A stretch of DNA of 64,000 nucleotides from positions 16,222,001-16,286,000 of the forward strand of contig NC_092340.1 of NCBI RefSeq assembly GCF_046630445.1. Reading direction: 5' to 3'. The stretch is from Rutidosis leptorrhynchoides (lineage: Eukaryota; Streptophyta; Magnoliopsida; Asterales; Asteraceae). Below are positions 36,186-48,248 of the stretch, in pieces (the first letter of the stretch is position 1; every line of letters begins with the position of its first letter). The position numbers and the translations under genes were made by a program. The notes below the pieces were generated by a model. The model was not told the origin of the DNA and ran no database searches. It saw only the letters and a program-made list of their open reading frames with translations.

Positions 36186-38559
36186 TGTAACAACCCAACC
36201 CGTATTAAAACCAGCCCATAAAATTTTTTCCTTTTAATATACGTTAAATAATACTTTGGGTCCCAATTGTTTTTCCATAAACATCTTTAATTACAATAGA
36301 AGGTTTAATAACCTTAAAACATTTAATACATTAGTTAATTGTCCAAACGGACATACACGACCCGACTAGTTTAGTTTCCAACAAAACGAGCATGGTGATT
36401 TGGGACTACGCTACCCAAATCCTAATCGAGTACAAAAGCAAGATCTTCTAAGCAACCTAGCCAAGATCTCTAATCTCCAAGCTTACCCGAGCCGCCAAGC
36501 ATGCGAACCTATAAAAATATCAACAACGAGAGGGTAAGCTAACGCTTAGTGAATGATAATATACTACATACATATATATGTATAAAATGGACGCGCCACA
36601 CAAAATATCAAATACCGCATACCGAAGCATCCATGTATAAGGCAACTACACTAAGCATACCGTACGATCTCTAAGCAACAAGCTAAAGATATCAACAAAG
36701 TATAAGTTCACCAACGACGATGTGAACAACGCCAATAAGCTACACCCGGAGGGTTAGCTACAACAACATTACATTAATACATATAACAATATAAAACGAA
36801 TAAGGTTAACCCCTTAACCCATTACCGAATACCAAACGCCACAATGAAGATTGGCCGAACTACACGAGCCTTAGTAATCCGAACCCACACGAGATTACTA
36901 TCTTCACAACATCGAGGTTGGCCAAACTACACGAGCCTTAGTAATCCGAAACCACACGAGATTACTACCTCAATAAGATGACCGAACTACACGAGTCATC
37001 GTGAATACGAACTACATGCGATTCACTTCTCAACATCAAAACCCACGGTCACGAGATTATAAAATCCACCACATCGGGGTCATCCACTTCACAACAATAT
37101 CAACCCTTCGCCATTGGGGTTATAACATCCAAATCACAACCATGTGTGATAACGTACACACAAGCGTGTACCTCGCCAAAGGTGGTCAACCAAAACGCAC
37201 AAACGTGCCAATTGGACTCATACAAAAGTCCATCAAATCCACCTATATGTGAAGTGAGCTCTATAGCCGAGAATCACTTCACCCGACCCGCACCCATCCT
37301 ACACATACATATGCACATAGGATATTAACACTCACCTTGTCGCCTTGATGAATGCTTCCAAGTAATCCGCAACTCGTCAATGGAAAGTACCTATTCCATT
37401 AACACAAATACAACAACACAATTAGGGTGGATTTACAAATCGACCCAAATTGTCAACTAGTGCAAATTCGACCCAAATTGCACTTCCAAGCTCAAAGCAT
37501 GCCAAAACTAACCAACAATCACTAACACAAGTGAAAATGGTCATAATATGCCAATTAAACCCGAACACAAGTGTTAAACACTTATCATTCTCAAAATCGC
37601 CCATAAACCCTAATTTTGACCCATAAGGTCAAAATCTCACCATTTACAAGTTTTGACACCAAAACATGTTTAACTCAGTTTTATACTTCAACTTAATCCA
37701 TTTTAAGTTTACAACCCTCATTGAATAGACATTCGGGTTATAATCCTCAACGAACCCTAATTTCGACTCTAGTCAAAATTAGTCAACCACAAGAACCCTA
37801 AAGGTCTCCAAATCATCAATAATCACTAACACTAGTGATTATACACCATTCTCAAGTCTTAAACATGGTTAAATCATTAACCAACCCAAAACCCGCCTCT
37901 AACACTTACATACCCGAATCTCGGTGTTAATCTCCAATTAACAACTAAATGGGTTCCATCTATGAATCATACAATCAAAAGCCCCAAATTTGAATGATGA
38001 ACACGAAAATGAAATTCGAAGTTAGAGCTTACCACTAGTATCACCGTGTAGCTAAGAATGAGGAGAACAAACTTGTCAACTACGCCAAAGATCAAATCCC
38101 GCTTCTTCCTTTCCAAAAATCCCTTTGAAATCAAATGGGTGTTTGAGTTTTTGAGAGGAAAATGAAATGAAAAGGGAAAAGAAATTAGGAAATGAAAGGA
38201 GTGGATGAGGTTAAAGCCTCAAATCTGGCTCAAACGTGAAAAGACCAAAATGCCCTTGCTTCTCATTTAATATTACAAAAATCCGGCACCAGTTTGCCCA
38301 GAATGCCGCGCCGCGGCCTAATTCGTCGCGTCGCGACCTATAACTAGGTCTGGGATCATTCTTTGTCCTACTTCTGATCTCAATTTCAGCCCATTGCCGC
38401 GCCGCGGCCTACTTTGTCGCGCCGCGACACAAAGCACGATCTGAGTAATTTTCTCCTCACACAAGACTTAACACTAAAAAATGTCCCGAACCCTTCATAC
38501 GCCTATCGTACATACCCAATACACCTATAAATCATATACGGGGAAAACGGGGTGTTACA
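36186..38559 (-). repeat. 3' LTR of the gag-only element
   Basis: 2374 bp. The hairpin array is at 36846-37026 and the CG-rich palindromes at 38310-38430, close to the start of U3 on the minus strand. The companion LTR at 42480 is nearly identical. Confidence 0.93.
36846..37026. repeat. Stem-loop / three-way-junction array, 3' LTR copy
   Basis: Unit 1 is closed by GAAGAT (36846-36851) and ATCTTC (36900-36905), and unit 2 by GAGGT (36914-36918) and ACCTC (36967-36971). Each encloses two hairpins, GGC/GCC and AGTAATC/GATTACT, with loops of the CGAACTACACGA type. A further pair (GATGAC/GTCATC and GTGAAT../ATTCAC) follows. Confidence 0.85.
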
Positions 38560-38573
38560 ACTCTCCCCCACTT
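38560..38573 (-). promoter_or_regulatory. Polypurine tract of the gag-only element
   Basis: AAGTGGGGGAGAGT on the minus strand, directly before the 3' LTR start. This is the expected plus-strand priming site. Confidence 0.85.
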
Positions 38574-39212
38574 AGATTCGATCACGTCCTCGTGATCCTA
38601 GTCACGAACCCAAACGGACCCACACTCAATGGTCGTCGAACATGCATTTCAAACCGACTTCTACCACATATTCGCTAACCCAATGGTTAATCCAATGACA
38701 AATTACACACTTGATCGCATCCCGAGACGTTCAATACACGCAACAACCGAAGTCTACAACGATCCCTTAGACAATTCTTCTCAAAGAGTTACCCTTAACA
38801 GCTAAATCGTCACCCGCGATTTATCAAATTCTACAATTTCCGAGCATTAACACTAACTCAATCCCTCATATCGGGAAAACTCAACCAATCTCGTATCGAG
38901 ATACCAATTCCTTAGCATACCCTTACCGAGTACGACGCTAAAAACAACCAAGTCTCAACCTAAGGTCAACAACCCGAAGCGATGAAGACCGAACCAAACG
39001 AATCCTTACGGATAACACCAATCACTATACATCCCTTGTAGTGTGCAATACGACCAATACGCAACTACCGTAACATCATGACAAACGGTTAAGACCGATA
39101 ACGCCCCAAACGACTATGGTAACGTTAATCCCAAGGTGTACAAAATCGACTATCGTCACACCCGTAGCAACATGTGAGCGAAACACGGCTATCGCATCAC
39201 TAATCATACAAC

Positions 39213-39365
39213 ATGGTCCTTACAACCCCACCATCGGCGTATAAACAACCGATAGTTCCTACAACATGGTCCTTACGACCCCACCATTGGTGTATAAAAC
39301 AACCAATAGATCAAACATCATGGTCCTTACGACCCCACCATCGGTGTATAAAACAACCGACAGAT
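39213..39365. repeat. Hairpin array of about 52-bp units (ATGGTCCTTAC)
   Basis: Three units of ATGGTCCTTACGACCCCACCA, each followed by a small hairpin with loop GTATAAAACA. The stems change together: TCGG/CCGA, then TTGGT/ACCAA, then TCGGT/ACCGA. Confidence 0.75.
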
Positions 39366-39375
39366 CACACAAAAC

Positions 39376-39692
39376 GAAGGCTGGCCGAAAACACACGCGC
39401 CTTAGTGAATCCGAACTACACACGACTCACTACCTTCACCACAACAACAATTGGGATTGGCCGAACTACACGCGCCTTAGTGAATCCGAACTACACGAGA
39501 GTCACTATCCCGGAGGAATGACCGAACTACACGAGTCATTTGTGAATCCGAACTACACGAGACTCACTCCTCAATACAATGACCGAAACCACACGAGTCA
39601 TTTGTGAATCCGAACTACACGAGATTCACTTCCACAATAAGATGACCGAAACCACACGCGTTATCGTGAATCCGAAACCACACGCGATCCAC
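39376..39692. repeat. Stem-loop / three-way-junction array inside the element
   Basis: Same loop as the LTR arrays. Closing stems are GAAGG/CCTTC (39376-39380 and 39433-39437), GGGAT/ATCCC (39453-39457 and 39507-39511) and GAGGA/TCCTC (39513-39517 and 39568-39572). Inner stems include AATGAC/GTCATT, GTGAATC/GATTCAC and GGC/GCC. At least ten hairpins in all. Confidence 0.85.
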
Positions 39693-39698
39693 TACCAT

Positions 39699-40036
39699 GA
39701 TGAAGTCAGCGGACCCTTGCTTCACCAATCTCAACACCGGATGAAGTCAGCGGACCCCGAAAGTCATGCTTCACCGATATAACACTATGCCTATGATGAA
39801 GTCAGCGGACCCCGAAGGTCATGCTTCACCAATCACGTACTCCCATGATGAAGTCAGCGGACTCGAAAGTCATGCTCCACCAATCAATAACCATGATGAA
39901 GTCAGCGGACTCGAAAGTCATGCTCCACTAATCAATAACCATGATAAAGTCAGCGGACCCCGAAGGTCATGCTTCATCAATCACCAATACCATGATGAAG
40001 TCAGTGGACTCCGAAAGTCATGCTTCATCAATCAAC
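39699..40036. repeat. Seven-copy GATGAAGTCAGCGGAC tandem array
   Basis: Seven units spaced about 42-55 bp apart. Each starts GATGAAGTCAGCGGAC and ends GTCATGCTTCACC or a variant. GATGAAG pairs with CTTCATC in the last copies and TGAAG with CTTCA in most, so these too are predicted hairpins. Confidence 0.8.
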
Positions 40037-40039
40037 GCC

Positions 40040-41133
40040 CTTTTGGCCTCGAACGACGAGTAGCGTAACATCGCGCTCTACTACGCCATAGTGAATCCTA
40101 ACGGATACCACTAACTATTCACACACTCGAGCAAGAACCACCTATATCAAACATAGGCACAAAACAATAATTCTCTAGAAGAGAATCCGACACACACCTC
40201 CCTTAACCGAAGGATTTCACCTTGCTCACCAAACACGTCCATTATCTCTCAACGAGATTTACCACATTACCACCTCGGTGATAATTCAAATCCAAACCAT
40301 AAGTACAATTTATCCGAAATTGTAATCTACCACAAATCGACCAAAACCAGGTCTTGACAACATTTTTCGGATCTACCAAAAGCATCATCCGAAATCTCAC
40401 CCTAAAACTTCCTCGTGCGGGAGTGTAACTCCCCCACTTGGAACTACGTCCCATATCCACAACTCGTACAACCGTACAATGCTACCAAAGGTAGACTTTA
40501 CAAACGATTGGGCTCACACGACCGATCACCATATCTTGCTCCAGCCTTGAGCACACGAAGGATTTCAATCAATCCTTAAACACTTCGAACAAAAAGTGTA
40601 CCACGATTACACAAACCACACCCTCGCAATCATCCAATTGCTCTAGTTTGTCAATTTCCACCTAGTCACTCATGTACCTAAGGGTTCACTCCGGTACCCT
40701 AAGTACAATGTAACCACAACACAATCGGAGTCGAACACCACGCTAGTAGGTATAAAAGAGGCACCTAATGTCGCGTCTTATATACTCCATTACCAACATA
40801 CATCGAGATCCAAAACACTCGATCTCAAGGTTTTTCAGCCCACCCATCGAACCTCACGGTTCATCGACCTCCACACAAAAGCAAACATGCGCTTAACAAC
40901 CGAACACCAAAACCCATTTCCATGGCTTGGTAGAAATATTTTCCAATACTAAGGAATGCTTGGTGGCACCAAGTCTTACGCCCTTCGCCCGACAATCAAC
41001 GTCACCATTGGGTACTTCCATTAGGAACGTCACCCATAACAACAACATGCACAACACAATGCATTTAATAAACTCAAACTCAACGGCGCATAATAAATAA
41101 TCAAAGGGCATATTTATTAAAACGAAACGTACC
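40040..41133. other. Internal non-coding part of the gag-only element
   Basis: No pol domain recognised on either strand. GC content is higher than the flanks. It probably holds the remainder of the element's 3' untranslated sequence. Confidence 0.6.
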
Positions 41134-42063
41134 TTAACGTCTCCTTGAAGCACCCGTCCCCGCTAACTTGGGACATTCCGACTTACGATGTCCTTCTTCT
41201 TGGCAATTGAAACACACCATACCATCACCCTTTGGTACCGAACATTCCCAAGACTTGTGACCCCTCATGCCACAATTGTAACATCTAGATGCACTAGAAT
41301 CCGGTATACCCGTCCGCGTACCACCCGTGCTCACACTCGGACCCTTAGTCCTCTTACTCGGAGCACCATACGAAACAACCCTTCTCTCACTTGAAGGTTC
41401 ACCAATCTTTGATCGCGTATACGACTCGAAACCTCTAGCCACGGCGAATAATTCCGCAAACGATTTCGCGTGACCCCGGCTAATCTTATTCTTCAAGTCA
41501 TCATTCAAGGTCCGATAGAAATCTTGCATCAACAAATTATCATTCTCCAAATACTCCGGGCAAAAACGAGCCTTCGCCATAAAGGTCGTCTTGAGAGTAT
41601 TCAAATCCATAGAACCCTGTTGCAAATTTCGCAACTCATTACGCATTTCCGACAAATCGGCTGAAGTCCGGAACTCCTCGAAGAATTCCTTCTTAAACCC
41701 GTCCCATGATAGCGCCATAAACGGTTCACCACCGACAAGATCAATCTTACCATCCAACCAATCCTTTGCCCTACTCCGCAACAAACTAGTAGCGAGTCTC
41801 GTCTTCTTCTCAGGAGGGCATTCAATAGTACGAAAACACCCTTCGATATCCGAGATCCAAGTTGTGCTTATCAAAAGATCCGGTTTCCCGTCATACATCG
41901 GGGGTTTAGTCCTCATGAAGCTCTTAAGACAATGCTCCATTTCACTACTACCCTGAAATTCGGAATACTTCCTATCCATTTCTTCTCGAAACGCACTCAT
42001 TTGCTCCGCAACTCTAGCGTTAAACTCCAAATCGTTCGTCTCGATCCCGTTTCCCGTCGCCAT
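41134..42063 (-). CDS. Gypsy-type gag (capsid and two zinc knuckles)
   Basis: 309 codons, ATG at 42061-42063. A retrotransposon gag/capsid domain spans about residues 50-215 (RTKPPMYDGKPD, ISDIEGCFRTIE, RLATSLLRSRAKDWLDG, FFEEFRTSADLSEMRNE). The C-terminus has two CCHC zinc knuckles, CYNCGMRGHKSWEC (261-274) and CFNCQEEGHRKSEC (284-297), which bind element RNA. A short basic tail ends ASRRR. The frame is open and looks whole. It stops right after the knuckles, with no protease or polymerase following, so the particle's enzymes would have to come from a related element. It lies about 400 bp downstream of the primer-binding site, the usual gag position. Confidence 0.93.
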   Translation of the reverse strand: MATGNGIETNDLEFNARVAEQMSAFREEMDRKYSEFQGSSEMEHCLKSFMRTKPPMYDGKPDLLISTTWISDIEGCFRTIECPPEKKTRLATSLLRSRAKDWLDGKIDLVGGEPFMALSWDGFKKEFFEEFRTSADLSEMRNELRNLQQGSMDLNTLKTTFMAKARFCPEYLENDNLLMQDFYRTLNDDLKNKISRGHAKSFAELFAVARGFESYTRSKIGEPSSERRVVSYGAPSKRTKGPSVSTGGTRTGIPDSSASRCYNCGMRGHKSWECSVPKGDGMVCFNCQEEGHRKSECPKLAGTGASRRR

Positions 42064-42460
42064 TCTAAGGAATGCAAAGCGATTAGATCATGAACGTATA
42101 AAACAACACGCATAACACCGTCTCATCTTGCTCAACACTCGTCGTACATTACTTGCTAGACACGATTTCCACCCGTAATAAGGTTTGCAAGTCCTTATTA
42201 CGCACACATGCTGTATCAACTCGTTAGTACAATGACCGCCTCGCTCGATGATATAACCAACACAACGACGATTCCACGCGATATAAACACACGCAAGGGA
42301 ATATCATCACAACACAAGCCAAAAATCCTAGTTAGTCCACCTACAAATAAGGCACTAACTATAACCCGTTCCGACCCGTTCACCTACAAGTCCCGCAACA
42401 AATAAGCACACACAAAAGTCTAAGTCTAGGCACCTATCTCAAGTCGTCTAAATCCCTTAG

Positions 42461-42477
42461 ACCATGCTCTGATACCA
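42461..42477 (-). promoter_or_regulatory. Primer-binding site (initiator Met-tRNA)
   Basis: TGGTATCAGAGC on the minus strand (42477-42466), two bases inside the 5' LTR. Complementary to the 3' end of plant initiator tRNA-Met. Confidence 0.93.
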
Positions 42478-42479
42478 CT

Positions 42480-44854
42480 TGTAACAACCCAACCCGTATT
42501 AAAACCGGCCTATAAAATTTTTTCCTTTTAATATACGTTAAATAATACTTTAGGTCCCAATTGTTTTTCCATAAACATCTTTAATTACAATAGAAGGTTT
42601 AATAACCTTAAAACATTTAATACATTAGTTAATTGTCCAAACGGACATACACGACCCGACTAGTTTAGTTTCCAACAAAACCGAGCATGGTGATTTGGGA
42701 CTACGCTACCCAAATCCTAATCGAGTACAAAAGCAAGATCTTCTAAGCAACCTAGCCAAGATCTCTAATCTCCAAGCTTACCCGAGCCGCCAAGCATGCG
42801 AACCTATAAAAATATCAACAACGAGAGGGTAAGCTAACGCTTAGTGAATGATAATATACTACATACATATATATGTATAAAATGGACACGCCACACAAAA
42901 TATCAAATACCGCATACCGAAGCATCCATGTATAAGGCAACTACACTAAGCATACCGTACGATCTCTAAGCAACAAGCTAAAGATATCAACAAAGTATAA
43001 GTTCACCAACGACGATGTGAACAACGCCAATAAGCTACACCCGGAGGGTTAGCTACAACAACATTACATTAATACATATAACAATATAAAACAAATAAGG
43101 TTAACCCCTTAACCCATTACCGAATACCAAACGCCACAATGAAGATTGGCCGAACTACACGAGCCTTAGTAATCCGAACCCACACGAGATTACTATCTTC
43201 ACAACATCGAGGTTGGCCGAACTACACGAGCCTTAGTAATCCGAAACCACACGAGATTACTACCTCAATAAGATGACCGAACTACACGAGTCATCGTAAA
43301 TCCGAACTACACGCGATTCACTTCTCAACATCAAAACCCACGGTCACGGGATTATAAAATCTACCACATCGGGGTCATCCACTTCACAACAATATCAACC
43401 CTTCGCCATTGGGGTTATAACATCCAAATCACAACCACGTGTGATAACGTACACACAAGCGTGTACCTCGCCAAAGGTGGTCAACCAAAATGCACAAACG
43501 TGCCAATTGGACTCATACAAAAGTCCATCAAATCCACCTATATGTGAAGTGAGCTCTATAGCCGAGAATCACTTCACCCGACCCGCACCCATCCTACACA
43601 TACATATGCACATAGGATATTAACACTCACCTTGTCGCCTTGATGAATGCTTCCAAGTAATCCGCAACTCGTCAATGGAAAGTACCTATTCCATTAACAC
43701 AAATACAACAACACAATTAGGGTGGATTTACAAATCGACCCAAATTGTCAACTAGTGCAAATTCGACCCAAATTGCACTTCCAAGCTCAAAGCACGCCAA
43801 AACTAACCAACAATCACTAACACAAGTGAAAATGGTCCTAATATGCCAATTAAACCCGAACACAAGTGTTAAACACTTATCGTTCTCAAAATCTCCCATA
43901 AACCCTAATTTTAACCCATAAGGTCAAAATCTCACCATTTACAAGTTTTGACACCAAAACATGTTTAACTCGGTTTTATACTTTAACTTAATCCATTTTA
44001 AGTTTACAACCCTCATTGAATAGACATTCGGGTTATAATCCTCAACGAACCTTAATTTCGACTCTAGTCAAAATTAGTCAACCACAAGAACCCTAAAGGT
44101 CTCCAAATCATCAATAATCACTAACACTAGTGATTATACACCATTCTCAAGTCTTAAACATGGTTAAATCATTAACCAACCCAAAACCCGCCTCTAACAC
44201 TTACATACCCGAATCTTGGTGTTAATCTCCAATTAACAACTAAATGGGTTCCATCTATGAATCATACAATCAAAAGCCCCAAATTTGAATGATGAACACG
44301 AAAATGAAATTCGGAGTTAGAGCTTACCACTAGTATCACCGTGTAGCTAAGAATGAGGAGAACAAACTTGTCAACTACGCCAAAGATCAAATCCCGCTTC
44401 TTCCTTTCCAAAAATCCCTTTGAAATCAAATGGGTGTTTGAGTTTTTGAGAGGAAAATGAAATGAAAAGGGAAAAGAAATTAGGAAATGAAAGGAGTGGA
44501 TGAGGTTAAAGCCTCAAATCTGGCTCAAACGTGAAAAGACCAAAATGCCCTTGCTTCTCATTTAATATTACAAAAATCCGGCACCAGTTTGCCCAGAATG
44601 CCGCACCACGGCCTAATTCGTCGCGTCGCGACCTATAACTAGGTCTGGGATCATTCTTTGTCCTACTTCTGATCTCAATTTCAGCCCATTTCCGCGTCGC
44701 GGCCTACTTTGTTGCACCGCGACACAAAGCACGATCTGAGTAATTTTCTCCTCACACAAGACTTAACACTAGAAAATGTCCCGAACCCTTCATATGCCTA
44801 TCGTACATACCCAATACACCTATAAATCATATACGGGGAAAACGAAGTGTTACA
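42480..44854 (-). repeat. 5' LTR of the gag-only element
   Basis: 2375 bp, the promoter-bearing LTR. The hairpin array is at 43141-43321 and the CG-rich palindromes at 44600-44720. Differences from the other LTR include several C/T or G/A changes within the CG-rich block, consistent with methylated CpG decay. Confidence 0.93.
43141..43321. repeat. Stem-loop array, 5' LTR copy
   Basis: Same arrangement as at 36846-37026, with the same closing stems GAAGAT/ATCTTC and GAGGT/ACCTC. Confidence 0.85.
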
Positions 44855-45465
44855 ATATAGAATATCCCCTATCATTCCGGGACTCCCTTCGGACATGATG
44901 AATTCGAAGTACTAAAGCATCCGGTACTTTGGATGGGGCTCGTTGGGCCCAATAGATCTATCTTTAGGATTCGCGTCAATTAGTAGACCGGTTTACTAAT
45001 TCTTAGATTACCAAGTAAAAGGGGCATATTCGGCTTCGATCATTCACCCATATAATGTAGTTTCAATTACTTATGTCTATTTCGTAAAACATTTATAAAA
45101 ATTGTGCATGTATTCTCAGCCCAAAAATATAAAGGGTAAAAAGGCAAATGAAACTCACAATACTGTATTTTATAGTAAAAATACATATGACGACATTGAA
45201 CGATGCAGGGTTGGCCTTGGATTCACGAACCTATATCATTTGTATATTCATTAATACATATAATCGTAATCGATGAAATATATATTATTATTAGTAATGT
45301 AATTTATATATTTAATAATTTATAAGTTTCATTATTTATATATTTTCATCTTATATACATAATTGTTAATAGAGTTAAGTTAAATATATTTTTATATGGG
45401 GATTACTTGTTTGTATTTAATAAGTATGATAATACTAATATTAGTAATAATATTGATACTTTATA

Positions 45466-45471
45466 ATAATG

Positions 45472-45513
<42 letters not shown>

Positions 45514-45520
45514 TTAATAA
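45466..45520. repeat. (AAT)n microsatellite in old LTR
   Basis: About 15 AAT units. AT-rich triplet tracts at this position recur in every LTR of the family. Confidence 0.9.
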
Positions 45521-46266
45521 TGATATTAGTAATGATAATAATATTAATTTGTATTAAAGTAACTATAATAATATTAATTATAATAATTCTTTTAAAACAT
45601 ACATTAGTTAAGATTTTAATAATTTTCATAATAATATTTATATCTAAAATTTCTATATTATTAATTTTAATAATATTATTAAACTTGTATATTCATAGTT
45701 ATAATAATCATAACTTTCGTGTTTAATTTATAAACTAATGACTATAGTTTCTTTTAATATTAATTTGTATTCATAATCATAATCTACATGTGTTCATATA
45801 ATTATAATCAATCTCCTAATCTTTATCATAATACTTTTTATTATAAATTAACCTGTTTAGTATTCTTGAAATCCTATTATTATTACTAACAGAAAAATAG
45901 CACAATTAATAATACTATAAATAATAATATTAGTGATGATAATACTAAATGATGGTACTAATATAGTTAATAAATATAACTAACTTAATAATGATAATGA
46001 TATAACATATATTAATGTTAATACTAATAATAATTTACTTATTAATAATAACTATAGTTAATAATTCAATTAATAATAATTATCATAACTTCAATATTAA
46101 TAATAATAATTCTAATAAAAATCAAATTAATGATAAGACTAATGATAATAATTATAACAATAATAATAATAACAATAATAATAATAATATTAGTAACAAT
46201 CTTTAATAATAATAATAATAATAGAAATAAAAAATTAAGAATGTATACCCTTTCAAATGTTTTTCC

Positions 46267-46341
46267 AAAAATAAATGCACCAAACGAGACTCGAACCCGA
46301 GACCTCTCGATCCACCCACAAACACTCTAACCAGTCTTCTG
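46267..46341 (-). ncRNA. tRNA-like Pol III module in old LTR
   Basis: On the minus strand: A box TGGTTAGAGTG (46333-46323), B box GGTTCGAGTC (46297-46288), then T5 (46271-46267). It resembles a tRNA-derived SINE head. It is not a functional tRNA, as no full cloverleaf was drawn. Confidence 0.6.
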
Positions 46342-48245
46342 TTTCTAATTATCTGATTTTAATTGGTAACAAAACTCATTTAATCCCATACGGTTTCTGT
46401 TTCTTTTTCTTCCTTCAAACCAAATCAATCGACCCAGGTTCAATCCCATCTAAACAATAGATTTCCCAATTAAATCTAAGACTTTATATCAACATAAAAT
46501 CAACCCTTACGTGATAAGTTGAATTATGTAACAGAAAATGGAGAAAAAAATGAACCGAAACAGAAAATATTCGATGAACAACTCAACATCTAATTTTGAA
46601 TTTGAGGCTGTTTTGACTCATGATTCCAACATGAAAGAAGTTTTAAATGATTCCTAGAAACCTTAGGAATCATCAATTTGACTTAAAACATCAACACGAA
46701 TACGAATTGTGCTATGATAATAACATTTGACTTTTTGAAATAAAAGTTTGACTCGAAAATTATCAATCGATAGGAAGAACTGGAATTTAAGATTTTGCAG
46801 AAAGATTGCTTGAAAAATTCCTAACAAGATTGCATTGTTACTTTTTAAAGTTTCATTCGAATTTGAGAATTGCGTAAAAAGTTGCAAGAATAGAGATATT
46901 ATGCTTGTTCTTGATTTTTTTTTCCTGTTAAATTGGGTTAAATTAAAAAGTTTACTTGTAATGTATAATTTATATTGAATGATAGAAGGGTGCACTGAAA
47001 GGACCCGTCCTAATCCATCCGGACGAAGTCCATATCGATTATAAACGAATCACAATAGTTGATTATATCGCGAGGTACTTGACCTCTATATGATACATTT
47101 TACAAACATTGCATTCGTTTTTGAAAAGACAATATTTCATTACATCGAAAGTGGACGGCATGCATACCATTTTATAATATATCCAACTATAATTGACTTA
47201 ATAATAATATTAATGAACTCAATGACTTGAATGCAACGTCTTTTGAAATATGCCATGAATGATTCCAAGTAATGTCTCTAATATGAGTTAATGCACAGCG
47301 GAAGATTTCTTTAGTACCTGAGAATAAACATGCTTTAAAGTGTCAACCAAAAGGTTGGTGAGTTCATTAGTTTAGCATAAATAATCATTTCATAATTTTA
47401 ATAGACCACAAGATTTCATATTTCCAGTTCTCATAAACATACGTCCCATGCATAGAGACAAAAATATCATTCATATGGATTGAACACCTGGTAACCGACA
47501 TTCACAATATGTATATAAGAATATCCCCATCATTCCGGGATCCTCCATCGGACATGATATAAATTTTGAAGTACTAAAGCATCCGATACTTTGGATGGGG
47601 CTTGTTGGGCCCAATAGATCTATCTTTAGAGTTCGCGTCAATTAGGGTGTCTGTTCCCTAATTCTTAGATTACCAGACTTAATAAAAAGGGGCATATTCG
47701 ATTTCGATCATTCACCCATATAATGTAGTTTCAATTACTTGTGTCTATTTCGTAAAACATTTATAAAAATTGCGCATGTATTCTCAGCCCAAAAATATAA
47801 AGAGTAAAAAGGCAAATGAAACTCACGCATATAAATATTGTAAAATAGTTAATAAAGCATTTGCATGTATTCTCAGCCCAAAAATGTATATAAAAAGGGA
47901 ATAATGAAACTCACACATATAAATATTGTAAAACAGTTAATAAAGCATTTGCATGTATTCTCAGCCCAAAAATGTAATGAGTAAAAAGGGATTAAATGAA
48001 CTCACCTAATGTATTTTGTAGTAAAAATACATATGACGACATTAGACAAACTGAACAATGCAGGGTTGGCCTCGGATTCACGAACCTATATCATTTATAT
48101 ATATTAACACATATATTTGTAATCTAACAAACTTATATATATAGTTATTTATTAGTTATATCATTTTTATATTAATAACCTATATGTTTCATATATGTAA
48201 AATAAACAAAAATATTAATTTTGTTATGTTATATTTATTTAATAC

Positions 48246-48248
<3 letters not shown>

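Larger units (their letters stand above)
36186..44854 (-). mobile_element. Gypsy gag-only (TR-GAG-like) LTR element, TSD ATATA
   Basis: 8669 bp with LTRs 36186-38559 and 42480-44854 (TGTAACAACCC...GTTACA) and a perfect duplication ATATA (36181-36185 and 44855-44859). The primer site complementary to initiator Met-tRNA lies inside the 42480 LTR, so the element reads on the minus strand. It encodes gag only; the 2.5 kb between gag and the 3' LTR holds hairpin arrays and no pol. The LTRs are very similar, so insertion is relatively young. It looks structurally whole as a non-autonomous element that needs proteins in trans. Confidence 0.93.

Noticed and set aside
39376-40036. Regularly spaced repeats that superficially resemble a CRISPR array
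   Set aside because: Eukaryotic LTR element context, spacers are themselves repeated, and the constant part is a hairpin loop rather than a direct repeat with unique spacers.
39266-40068. Plus-strand frames of 100-113 codons over the hairpin arrays
   Set aside because: Produced by tandem repeats with no stop in one frame, antisense to the element, and with only repeat-derived protein features.
41591-41956. 121-codon plus-strand frame
   Set aside because: Shadow of the gag gene on the other strand.
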